From Aquimarina brevivitae (GTDB lineage Bacteria; Bacteroidota; Bacteroidia; Flavobacteriales; Flavobacteriaceae), in assembly GCF_004216895.1 (NCBI RefSeq), contig NZ_SGXE01000002.1, positions 310,001 through 374,000 on the forward strand: DNA of 64,000 bases, in the 5' to 3' direction. The position numbers and the translations under genes were made by a program. The notes below the pieces were generated by a model that saw nothing but the letters and a program-made list of their open reading frames with translations, searched no databases and had not been told where the DNA came from. Positions 27,363-35,650 of the stretch are shown one piece after another (within the stretch, counting starts at the first letter, position 1; every line of letters starts with the position of its first letter).

Positions 27363-28046
27363 ATGAAAAGTATTAAAAAGAGTAAGTTGTTTATTGCTGC
27401 CGGATTACTATCGGTAGGGATTACATTGGTGGCAGCAGACCACTTGGACGCACCTGCTGTGGCCGGTACAACAGCAGACATTACCGATTTTTACGCCTTT
27501 GAAGGCGCTAATGTTGATAATACGGTATTCGTAGCCAATGTACAAAGTTCGCTGGCACCAGCAGGTGACGCAGCTACATTTGATGAGAATGTATTGATTG
27601 AAGTAAATATCGATAATGACGGAGACCTTGTAGAGGATTTAGTCATTCAGGCCATTCCACGAAACGGTAAAATGTATTTCTTCGGTCCTTTTGCACCAAG
27701 CATGACAGGTTTAAATAGTAGTATTAATACCGAAGCTACTTACACAGGAAATGTAGATATCAGTATGGGTGCAAATGCAATGACAGCTACCGAAGGTGGT
27801 ATATCTTATTTTGCTGGATTACGCGAAGATCCATTTTTCTTTGATTTCACACAATACAACGCAGTAATTGGAGGAATGGCACCGAATGGTTTCAATGTAC
27901 CAGGTAATGATGATTTTGATGGAACTAATGTGTTATCAATCGTCATCGAAGTACCTAATTCCTTATTAGGAGGAACCTTTGCACACCCTGCAGGTACAGG
28001 AACACAGGTATTTAATACTTGGGTGGAAGCTAAGAGAAAACAGTAA
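27363..28046 (+). CDS. DUF4331 domain-containing secreted protein
   Basis: About 227 residues from the ATG at 27363, which starts a signal peptide ending near LVAADHLD; an ATG eight codons upstream is less likely. The mature N-terminus DHLDAPAV..TTADITDFYAF is the DUF4331 hallmark, as is the acidic stretch DNDGDLVEDLVIQ. Many Asp residues suggest calcium binding. It is the first gene of a rightward group with a second DUF4331 lipoprotein, a TPR lipoprotein and a TonB receptor, a conserved arrangement in Bacteroidota with no established function. Confidence 0.88.
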   Translation: MKSIKKSKLFIAAGLLSVGITLVAADHLDAPAVAGTTADITDFYAFEGANVDNTVFVANVQSSLAPAGDAATFDENVLIEVNIDNDGDLVEDLVIQAIPRNGKMYFFGPFAPSMTGLNSSINTEATYTGNVDISMGANAMTATEGGISYFAGLREDPFFFDFTQYNAVIGGMAPNGFNVPGNDDFDGTNVLSIVIEVPNSLLGGTFAHPAGTGTQVFNTWVEAKRKQ

Positions 28047-28083
28047 TACGTTTAAAATTTATAAAAATCTAAAAATTAATATA

Positions 28084-28683
28084 ATGAAGAATATTTTATA
28101 TATCGCACTAGCTGTATTGACTATAACAGGTGTTACCAGTTGTAGTAATGATGATGATGCAGCCCCAATGAATGAAACCGTTGACTTTTCAGGTACTTTT
28201 GTACAAGAAGACCAAATGGGTAGAGCCGGAATCAATACCGTATTAAGTGGATCGGCTTCTATAAAAAATGATTTTAATACGACTATACCCTCAGAAATGA
28301 CAGAGACATTTCAGCCGTTATTCTTAGACCAGGCAGTTGCATTACACGCTGCTTTTGGAGCAGAGTATGAAACGAATATTTTAGGTCTTGATGCCACTAC
28401 ATTAACGACCATATTAGCCACAGATGTATTGCAAGTTGCCCCAGACGCACCTACTACATACTTCGATGGAACTAATATTTTAACGGGTAGAAATTTAACT
28501 GATGATGTGATCGATGTATCCCTGATTTTATTATTTGGAGGTCAAAATGGAGATCGATTTAATGGTCAGGATACGAATGGAGATGGAGAACCAGATTTAC
28601 CAGTTTTAGTTACTGATGGTGTAAGTAACGCCGGAGAAACTCCTATGGCTATTTTTCCATATTTAGAAGTTCCTCATAACTAA
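28084..28683 (+). CDS. DUF4331-related lipoprotein
   Basis: 199 residues from the ATG at 28084 (A-rich leader, lipoprotein signal ending VTSCSND); a frame starting 35 codons upstream overlaps the previous gene and is rejected. The C-terminal half has GRNLTDDVIDVSLILLFGG and DTNGDGEPDLP, which match the C-terminal part of DUF4331 proteins, so the two adjacent genes may act as halves of one function on the cell surface. A Ca-loop-like DxNxDGxxD is visible. Confidence 0.78.
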   Translation: MKNILYIALAVLTITGVTSCSNDDDAAPMNETVDFSGTFVQEDQMGRAGINTVLSGSASIKNDFNTTIPSEMTETFQPLFLDQAVALHAAFGAEYETNILGLDATTLTTILATDVLQVAPDAPTTYFDGTNILTGRNLTDDVIDVSLILLFGGQNGDRFNGQDTNGDGEPDLPVLVTDGVSNAGETPMAIFPYLEVPHN

Positions 28684-28703
28684 TAATTAACAACTCTCTT
28701 CAC

Positions 28704-28793
28704 AGCTTCGCAGGGCAATATCAAAGATATAGGATAGGTCTATTGATGCCAGAACTTTTGTTCTGGGCAAGGGGGGTATTGCCCTGCGAAGCT
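28704..28793. repeat. long intergenic inverted repeat with inner hairpin
   Basis: A perfect 17-base stem, AGCTTCGCAGGGCAATA (28704-28720) with TATTGCCCTGCGAAGCT (28777-28793). It encloses a second stem CCAGAAC (28749-28755) with GTTCTGG (28760-28766) around a TTTT loop. No T-run follows on the plus strand, so it is not a standard terminator. It lies between the DUF4331 lipoprotein and the TPR gene. Confidence 0.8.
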
Positions 28794-28854
28794 TATAAAA
28801 AATTAATTGCCCCCTTTCTCTCTAAACAAAAACAAAAACAAAAAAAACAAAACC

Positions 28855-30150
28855 ATGAAGACTATTAAACTATATATATCGATAGCTATGGTTCTCATAG
28901 CATATGCTTCTTGTACTACGAAGCAAAGTGAAACGATAACGAATGCCAAGGATTATGAGTCGTTCTTTAACACTACGAATCAAACTGCAATAAAGAATAC
29001 TCAAACAAAGATCAAATTTTGGAATTCTAAAATTAAAGAAGACAGCTTGCAAATATTAGCGCTTCGATCAGTAGCCAAAGAATACGAACATCTATTTTCC
29101 ATTACAGGAGATATCGACTATGTGCTCAAATCAGAACAAGCGTTGAAAAAATCCAGTGAAGTTGCAGCTATTGATAAAGAAAACTATTTATTGACCTTAG
29201 CTCAAAATTATATTACACAACACCAGTTTCAAAAGGCAGATAGTGTTGCCAAAGCAGCATATGAAGTAAATAATAACAATATTTCCAAAATGGTGCTCTT
29301 TGATATCGCTATGGAATTAGGAAAGTATAAGGAAGCCAAAGAATATTTAGCCGCCATTCAAAACCCAAGCGATTATAATTTTTTAATACGTCTGGCAAAA
29401 TGGGAAGACTATAAAGGAAATTTAGATAGTACCATCCGTAATATGGAAAAGGCCAGAGCTATTGCAGAATCTGGAAACAAGAAAAACTTAAAGTTATGGG
29501 TCTACACCAACCTGGCGGATTATTACGGTCACGCGGGCAGAATTGAAGACTCTTATCACTATTACCTCAAAGCATTAGAAATTGATTCAGGCAATACATA
29601 TGCGATGAAAGGAATAGCTTGGATTGTTTATTCTTTCGAAAAAAATCCTAAAGAAGCTTTAAGAATTGTGGATGCCATTATGGAAAGAACAAGTAATCCT
29701 GATTTGTACCTTTTTAAAGCAGAGCTTGCTGAATATATGGGAGACCAAAAGCAAAAAGAAATTAATCTGAATCTATTTTTATCAAAGGTGGCGAATCCAG
29801 CCTATGGGGTTATGTATCATCAGCATTTAGCCACCGTATTGGCTGAAGAATACCAATCTTATAGTGAAGCCTTGGATTATATGCAATTAGAACTTCAAAA
29901 TCGTCCAACCCCAATGACGTATGACTTGATGGCATATATACTGCACCTCAAAGGAGAACACCCCGAAGCGCTTAAAATAGCGATGACTCATGTAAAGGGT
30001 CAGACTTATGAACCTACCGCTCTTTTACATTTGGCTCAAATTTATAAGTCGAATCAGCTCAAGGACGAAATGTCCAAACTAGTTAGTGAACTAAAGGAAA
30101 GCTCTTATGAATTAGGTCCAGTTACATCAACTATTGTAGCTCAATTGTAA
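28855..30150 (+). CDS. TPR-repeat lipoprotein
   Basis: 431 residues from the ATG at 28855 (leader AAAAAACAAAACC; lipoprotein signal ending YASC). Helical repeat protein: TPR-like units such as YYLKALEIDSGNTYAMKGIAW and LATVLAEEYQSYSEALDYM run through the body. A scaffold at the outer or inner membrane. It is 16 bases upstream of the TonB receptor and in the same unit as the DUF4331 genes. Confidence 0.82.
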   Translation: MKTIKLYISIAMVLIAYASCTTKQSETITNAKDYESFFNTTNQTAIKNTQTKIKFWNSKIKEDSLQILALRSVAKEYEHLFSITGDIDYVLKSEQALKKSSEVAAIDKENYLLTLAQNYITQHQFQKADSVAKAAYEVNNNNISKMVLFDIAMELGKYKEAKEYLAAIQNPSDYNFLIRLAKWEDYKGNLDSTIRNMEKARAIAESGNKKNLKLWVYTNLADYYGHAGRIEDSYHYYLKALEIDSGNTYAMKGIAWIVYSFEKNPKEALRIVDAIMERTSNPDLYLFKAELAEYMGDQKQKEINLNLFLSKVANPAYGVMYHQHLATVLAEEYQSYSEALDYMQLELQNRPTPMTYDLMAYILHLKGEHPEALKIAMTHVKGQTYEPTALLHLAQIYKSNQLKDEMSKLVSELKESSYELGPVTSTIVAQL

Positions 30151-30166
30151 ACCCCAACAGTCTATC

Positions 30167-32398
30167 ATGAAATTAATTTATATTTTACTGATATTAGGTA
30201 TCAGTAGTATTTCCTTTGCCCAAAATGCACCGGTAAAGGGTACTGTAAAAGACGTTTTTGAACAACCGGTTGAGGGTGCCTATATCTACAATAGCTCAAC
30301 TGATGCACATACACATAGCTTAGCCAATGGTCGTTTTGTATTGCAAAACACTACAATTGGAGACACACTTACGATAAGATCATTAGGGTATCAAGTGTCT
30401 GAAGTAATACTAAGTGACAAAGATATCAATCAAGGTTTGCAGCTTACCTTAAAAGATAAAATCTTTCAGCTGGATGAGTTGGTTTTACAACAAGAGCAGA
30501 ATCCTATTGGTGTGTTAACCAAAATGGATATAAAAGTAAATCCGGTAAATTCCTCTCAGGAAATCTTAAGAAAAGTACCAGGATTATTTATTGGTCAGCA
30601 CGCTGGTGGTGGTAAAGCAGAACAAATCTTTCTTAGGGGATTCGATATTGATCACGGTACGGATATCGCCATTGATGTAGATGGTTTACCGGTTAATATG
30701 GTTTCTCACGCACACGGACAAGGCTACTCTGATCTTCATTTTTTAATTCCAGAGACCATAGATTTTATCAACTTTGGAAAAGGAAGTTATGAGGCTGATC
30801 AAGGAAATTTTGCGACAGCCGGTCACGTTTCTTTTACGACCAAAGAACGATTTGATGACAATTTAGTGAAATTAGAAGTAGGTGATTTTAATACCCTAAG
30901 AACTGTAGGTCTATTTAATTTAATGGATACCAAACCTAAAGAAAATGCGGTTGTAGCGGTAGAATATCAAGAAAGCGATGGTCCTTTTGAATCTCCACAA
31001 AACTTCAATCGAATCAATATTTTTAGTAAATATACGACTCAGCTTTCTGAGAATAAGAAGCTATCACTGTTGGCTAGTTATTTTGATAGTAGATGGAGTG
31101 CTTCTGGTCAGATTCCCCAGCGTGCAGTAGATCAGGGGTTAATAAGTAGATTTGGAGCCATTGATGATACGGAAGGTGGAAAGACTTCAAGAACAAATAT
31201 TGCTCTAGGATTTGATCAGTTTCTTTCTGACCGAAGCAGTATTAAGACACAGGTATATTATACACATTATGATTTTGAGTTGTATTCTAATTTCACTTTC
31301 TTTCTTAATGATCCCGTCAATGGAGATCAAATCAAACAAAAAGAAAGTCGAAATATATTGGGTGCAAAAAGTGTTTTAAGCTCGGATTATTCCTTTGACA
31401 CCTTTGAGCTTCGTTTAAAAACAGGAATAGCTTTACGAAATGATAGGATTGCAGATAGCGAATTATCCAGTACAGCTAACCGTACTGAAATTATTGAAAG
31501 AAGAAGCTTAGGAGATATCAATGAAACTAATTTCTCAGGTTTTTTTGAATCTACATTTGATTTTGGAAAATTAGAGTTCACTCCGTCGGTACGATTAGAT
31601 TATTTTAAGTTTATCTACGAGGATTTCTTACAACCTACTTTTGAAGAATTGGCAGAAAAGCAGCTGGTCTTTTCTCCTAAGTTTAGATTTGATTATGATA
31701 TAAACACTGACCTTAATTTGTTTTTGAAGTCAGGTGTTGGATTTCATAGTAATGATACTAGAGTAGTATTACAGCAAGATGGATCTCAAATATTGCCTAA
31801 ATCTTATGCCTCAGATTTAGGGGTTAATTATAAGCCTTTACCCAATCTTTTTATGAGTGCAGCAGCCTGGTATTTAGCCCTAGAGCAAGAATTTGTATAT
31901 GTGGGTGATGAAGGGATTGTTGAACCCAGTGGAAGTACTGAACGATATGGGATCGATTTTAGCCTAAGACAGCAATTTACGCCCTGGTTATTTCTAAATA
32001 CGGATTTGACCTATACCAAGGCAAGAGCTACTGAAGCACCTTCAGGTCAGGACTATATTCCTTTAGCACCTCAGTACACGTTTACTTCGGGAGTAACGGT
32101 AAAAGATTATAAAAATTTATCTGCCGGTTTGCAACTTCGATGGCTTGGAGATAGACCAGCTAATGAGGATTACAGCATTACTGCTGAAGGGTATACGGTT
32201 GTAGATTTCAATGTAAGCTATCAATGGAATGCGTTACGTTTTAATCTGGACATTCAAAATTTGTTTGATGTTTCTTGGAATGAAACCCAGTTTGCAACAG
32301 AATCTAGATTAGCTAATGAATCTGAATCTGTAGAAGAAATACATTTTACACCAGGAACTCCATTTTTTATTAAAGGTGGAATTACTTACAGTTTTTAA
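30167..32398 (+). CDS. TonB-dependent outer membrane receptor
   Basis: 743 residues: signal peptide (ISFAQNAP), carboxypeptidase-like domain (about 20-105), a plug with ILRKVPGLFIGQHAGGGKAE and FLRGFDIDHGTDIAIDVDG, and a barrel that ends in a typical aromatic residue (KGGITYSF). The plug carries several histidines (SHAHGQGYSDLHF), a pattern seen in receptors annotated for metal-linked substrates; substrate unknown. Last gene of the DUF4331 unit, followed by a strong terminator. Confidence 0.92.
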   Translation: MKLIYILLILGISSISFAQNAPVKGTVKDVFEQPVEGAYIYNSSTDAHTHSLANGRFVLQNTTIGDTLTIRSLGYQVSEVILSDKDINQGLQLTLKDKIFQLDELVLQQEQNPIGVLTKMDIKVNPVNSSQEILRKVPGLFIGQHAGGGKAEQIFLRGFDIDHGTDIAIDVDGLPVNMVSHAHGQGYSDLHFLIPETIDFINFGKGSYEADQGNFATAGHVSFTTKERFDDNLVKLEVGDFNTLRTVGLFNLMDTKPKENAVVAVEYQESDGPFESPQNFNRINIFSKYTTQLSENKKLSLLASYFDSRWSASGQIPQRAVDQGLISRFGAIDDTEGGKTSRTNIALGFDQFLSDRSSIKTQVYYTHYDFELYSNFTFFLNDPVNGDQIKQKESRNILGAKSVLSSDYSFDTFELRLKTGIALRNDRIADSELSSTANRTEIIERRSLGDINETNFSGFFESTFDFGKLEFTPSVRLDYFKFIYEDFLQPTFEELAEKQLVFSPKFRFDYDINTDLNLFLKSGVGFHSNDTRVVLQQDGSQILPKSYASDLGVNYKPLPNLFMSAAAWYLALEQEFVYVGDEGIVEPSGSTERYGIDFSLRQQFTPWLFLNTDLTYTKARATEAPSGQDYIPLAPQYTFTSGVTVKDYKNLSAGLQLRWLGDRPANEDYSITAEGYTVVDFNVSYQWNALRFNLDIQNLFDVSWNETQFATESRLANESESVEEIHFTPGTPFFIKGGITYSF

Positions 32399-32467
32399 TA
32401 GTAGTTTTTTTGTTTTTTGTTTTTGTGAGTAGGCGGTGATGTTTAGTCGATATTATTAGCCTGCTTC

Positions 32468-32500
32468 AAAGCCTTCTGATAACGATCAGAAGGCTTTTTC
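32468..32500 (+). terminator. Rho-independent terminator of the DUF4331-TonB unit
   Basis: AAAGCCTTCTGAT (32468-32480), four-base loop, ATCAGAAGGCTTT (32485-32497) and more T. A perfect 13-base stem. Confidence 0.9.
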
Positions 32501-32972
32501 TATGTCATCTATTCAGGTAAAACAAATCATTACTGATTGGTAATTAATGATTAAACTACTGGTTGTATAAGGATTACAGTCAAGCTTTATGATCAGCTTT
32601 GATGTTTTGATAGTGAATAAGCATACCTTTTGTAGCTGTTTTAACCAAGATGACGGGGTAATTTAATGGTTGTATTCCTTAAATATATTCAAAAGGTAGC
32701 GATGTTAATAGGGTAGAGACTTTTAACAAGATTTGATAAGATTTTGTGTTTTAAAAACAACAAAGACCTTCTTTAAAATTCCATTTAACTAAGCTTAGAC
32801 AGCTTTATTTTTTAATGCAAAGAATAAGTTTCCGTAAATAAGTATTAAAGATTTGAATCACAGTTAGTGTAAATTCTACATCTTAAGACCGTTTATATAG
32901 AGGGTGGTTATGATAATAATTTACTCAGAAGTATACTACTTTATTTTCGAATACTTAAGGAAAAGTGTTAAA
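32501..32972. other. noncoding stretch of about 470 bases
   Basis: Part of a 649-base gap between convergent units. Between the two terminators I see no convincing open frame or RNA. Confidence 0.45.
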
Positions 32973-33020
32973 CAAAAAATTCCTTTTAGTTTTAATACAA
33001 TATTAAAACTAAAAGGAATT
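32973..33020 (-). terminator. Rho-independent terminator of the sigma/anti-sigma unit
   Basis: A 20-base perfect stem: AATTCCTTTTAGTTTTAATA (32978-32997), loop CAA, and its complement at 33001-33020. On the minus strand it is followed by TTTTTTG. Ends the leftward anti-sigma transcript. Confidence 0.85.
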
Positions 33021-33047
33021 AAACGGTTTAGGACCTGAGTATCTTAC

Positions 33048-33845
33048 TTATGATTCAACAGCACCCAGGGTATATAACATTTCTAAGGTCGGTGATTCAC
33101 TACCACCTTCGGGCTCTAATGTAATTCCAAAGGCTTCAGAATCATTAGTATTTTCTACGGTAAACACTTTGTTTTTGTTTTCTTTATAGGCTTCCAAAAT
33201 CCCTAGACTTGTAGGAGTAAGAGGCTGTAGTTTTAAGGACCAAACTTGATAAACTTTACCAGGAGGCGGTGCGGGTAATCCTTGCACATCGATATATGCT
33301 AAGTCCTTTTCTTTATCCCAGTATACTGTGGCGTACGCACTGGGGTCTACTGCCTGAGCATTTAAAGGAACTTCGATAATGTCCTTATTTCTTAAGATAC
33401 TTAATAAATTTTCTGCGCTTTTCAGGTTTTCTTCTTTAACGGAGATTTCACCTTCTAGCACTTGATTTTTGATTTGAGTACTTACGATTTCTTCGCGCAG
33501 CTTATTGTTTTTGTTGATTTGCGAAAGTAAACCAACTAATAAGGCAATAGAGGCAGCCCAACCTATGTAGGCAGGTAAGTTCGATCTTTTTCGAGCTAAA
33601 GTTCGTACCGGTACTTGCTCATTGGCTTCAATTTTAGCAGCGATTGTATCGTACAATTTAGAAAGCTCTTTGGTTGTGCTTGCAGCAGATAATTGATCAA
33701 GCGTAGCTTCGATTTTTTCAACTTCCACAAGTATTTCTGGATGTTTTTGTAACATCTCATACACTTCTTCATTTTCTTTAGCAGAAAGTGATCCATATAT
33801 GTATAGTTCTAAAATACCTGATTCTATATATTCTTTAATATCCAT
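33048..33845 (-). CDS. anti-sigma factor, RskA type
   Basis: 265 residues: cytoplasmic N-terminal domain (DIKEYIESGILELYIYGSLS, about 1-85) that binds the sigma factor, one membrane helix near 92-110 (YIGWAASIALLVGLL), a coiled stretch, and a periplasmic RskA domain with VYWDKEKDLAYIDVQGLP and YQVWSLK. It is four bases downstream of its sigma gene, so the pair is coexpressed. Release probably follows regulated proteolysis (family knowledge). Confidence 0.9.
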   Translation of the reverse strand: MDIKEYIESGILELYIYGSLSAKENEEVYEMLQKHPEILVEVEKIEATLDQLSAASTTKELSKLYDTIAAKIEANEQVPVRTLARKRSNLPAYIGWAASIALLVGLLSQINKNNKLREEIVSTQIKNQVLEGEISVKEENLKSAENLLSILRNKDIIEVPLNAQAVDPSAYATVYWDKEKDLAYIDVQGLPAPPPGKVYQVWSLKLQPLTPTSLGILEAYKENKNKVFTVENTNDSEAFGITLEPEGGSESPTLEMLYTLGAVES

Positions 33846-33849
33846 TTTA

Positions 33850-34380
33850 TTATACCGCTAATACTTTTTTTAATTTATCAATGCAAATTCTATTTCTAGT
33901 TTTGATAGTACCAAGAGGTATCTCTAATTCTTCTGAAGCTTCTTTTTGGGTATATCCCTTAAAAAACAGCAAATCGATTACCTTTTTGCACAAGGGTTCC
34001 AAGCCATTAATAAACTTTTTGATCCCTATGCTATCAACTTTTGCATTAAAATTTGTTTTGTCTTCTAGTATATCTACGAAATTTTCGGTGGAAAGGTTTC
34101 CTCCGGATTTTTTATAACCTTTTGACCTTGTTTTATCTATAGCAGCATTACGTGCAATATTTAAGACCCAGGTAAAAAATCTACCTTTCTTTTCGGTATA
34201 GGAGTCTATCTTTTCCCAAATTTTAAGAAAGACATCTTGAGTAACTTCTTCAGATACATCCTCATTACGTAAGATGTTAAAGACAATTCCATATACATTA
34301 TCCGCGTATAGCTTATAAATTTCTTCGAAAGCTTTTTTGTCTTTATTACGTAAAGCAATAATTAATTCTGTTGGCTGCAT
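33850..34380 (-). CDS. ECF-type RNA polymerase sigma factor
   Basis: 176 residues from the ATG at 34380; the open frame extends 16 codons upstream but without family features. Region 2: FEEIYKLYADNVYGIVFNIL, VSEEVTQDVFLKIWEKI, GRFFTWVLNIARNAAID; region 4: LLFFKGYTQKEASEELEIPLGTIKTR. This type (SigK/RpoE-like) is controlled by the RskA protein in the next gene. The strand and distance from the SOD gene suggest separate transcription, because a terminator lies between them. Confidence 0.9.
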   Translation of the reverse strand: MQPTELIIALRNKDKKAFEEIYKLYADNVYGIVFNILRNEDVSEEVTQDVFLKIWEKIDSYTEKKGRFFTWVLNIARNAAIDKTRSKGYKKSGGNLSTENFVDILEDKTNFNAKVDSIGIKKFINGLEPLCKKVIDLLFFKGYTQKEASEELEIPLGTIKTRNRICIDKLKKVLAV

Positions 34381-34422
34381 ATTACTTGTTAAGATATTGA
34401 AAAATACTATTTTGTAACCAAT

Positions 34423-34458
34423 GCACAAAAAAAGAGTTGTCTTTTACAACAACTCTTT
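34423..34458 (-). terminator. Rho-independent terminator of the SOD gene
   Basis: Stem AAAGAGTTGT (34431-34440) with ACAACTCTTT (34449-34458). On the minus strand it is followed by eight T residues. It separates the SOD gene from the downstream sigma factor gene. Confidence 0.85.
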
Positions 34459-34485
34459 ATATTAAAAGTATGTTATATAAATTTA

Positions 34486-35073
34486 TTATTGGATTATTCC
34501 ACCACAACTCACTCTGCTACCTGCTGCACCTGAAGGTTGAGAAGTAAAATCATCTTCTCCTTGATGAACGATAATCGCCTTACCAACGATGTTCTTTTTT
34601 TCATCATCACAACCAATACACCATTCATTAGTAGCAAAAGTAATATTTCCATTTCCATCAGCATCTGCTTTGAAATTACCGATATCACCTTTGTGATATC
34701 CAGCTGCATCACCCCATTTGCCGTGTGGTTGCATAGTTGGATTCCAATGACCTCCTGTAGATTTACCATCAGGAGAAGTACAATCCGCTTTTTCGTGGAT
34801 ATGAATAGCGTGAGTACCTTCTTCTAAACCACTTAATTCTGCCGTCATATTAACCATACCAGAGGCTTGTGTAAAAACAACTTTACCAGACACATCTGAT
34901 TCACTCTTAGGCTCTAACATAATTTCTAAGGTAGTGACCTCGTCTTTTTGTACTTCAGGAACTTGTTTTACTTCTTCTTTAGTCGTCTCTTCATTTTCTA
35001 CTTTCTTTTCTCCTTTACAATTCAAAAGAAGTAGTGAAAATATAAAAATTGAGCAAATGTTAAGTATTTTCAT
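34486..35073 (-). CDS. sodC: Cu/Zn superoxide dismutase lipoprotein
   Basis: 195 residues. Lipoprotein signal ending LLLLNC; charged Glu/Lys linker to about 45; then the SOD fold with metal ligands in HAIHIHE, GGHWNP, and HGKWGDAAGYHKGDIGNF (Cu and Zn His plus Asp), IIVHQGEDDF, and AAGSRVSCGGI with the active-site Arg. It converts superoxide outside the cytoplasm. Its own promoter should lie in the 577 bases to the right. Confidence 0.93.
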   Translation of the reverse strand: MKILNICSIFIFSLLLLNCKGEKKVENEETTKEEVKQVPEVQKDEVTTLEIMLEPKSESDVSGKVVFTQASGMVNMTAELSGLEEGTHAIHIHEKADCTSPDGKSTGGHWNPTMQPHGKWGDAAGYHKGDIGNFKADADGNGNITFATNEWCIGCDDEKKNIVGKAIIVHQGEDDFTSQPSGAAGSRVSCGGIIQ

Positions 35074-35650
35074 AAATAGCGTGTTTGTTATTTGATACGG
35101 GAAGATACTGTAGTTTTTGCTTAATGCAAAGCAATTAAAATAGAAATTATGCTTAGACTACCTGAGAATAACATATAATTAAAATTTGGTTAACTAATAT
35201 TTAATATTTAACCTTTTGATTATTCAAGTGGAGTATCCATTAAACCATTAAAACTAACAATTGTTAATCTAAAAGAAGAGTTGTAAGAAATTGTTGTTTA
35301 ATGATTTTAAGTAACACTTAATCAAAAGTGATTATTGAAGATGAAATTCTGCCTTTTTAAGAAACGTTTATAGTATTATTTAGTTGTGCTGACACCGTAA
35401 TCTTAAGGAGGTTAATGTTGTTTTAAATGGTCTTTTTACCCAGATTATCAGGAGGTTAATTAGCTCTAATCGCCTTTAATTACTGACCTGATACCCTAAA
35501 TCAATTTGAATTAAAAATATCCTATCATAAATCCTTTTTATTAAGTAATAATACTAGTATTTAACAAATATTCTGAAAAATTCTTTTGTTTATATCAAAA
35601 CAGTTAAATTTTATTAATTTTAATAAACACGAACTCTAAAATTAAAACTA
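35074..35650. other. 577-base divergent intergenic region
   Basis: Lies between the leftward SOD gene and the rightward M36 protease gene. AT-rich, with several in-frame stops in all frames. TAATTTTA at 35615 is one base off the -7 consensus but has no TTG at the right distance. No RNA element recognised. Confidence 0.45.

Noticed and set aside
27979..28083. Upstream extension of the DUF4331 lipoprotein frame
   Set aside because: It overlaps the previous gene and removes the lipoprotein signal from the N-terminus; the ATG at 28084 is the better start.
28704..28793. Insertion-sequence end or MITE
   Set aside because: No target-site duplication and no second copy in the window; a local RNA structure is simpler.
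32399..33047. A small RNA or hidden gene in the 649-base gap
   Set aside because: Apart from two terminators there is no structure or open frame I could defend.
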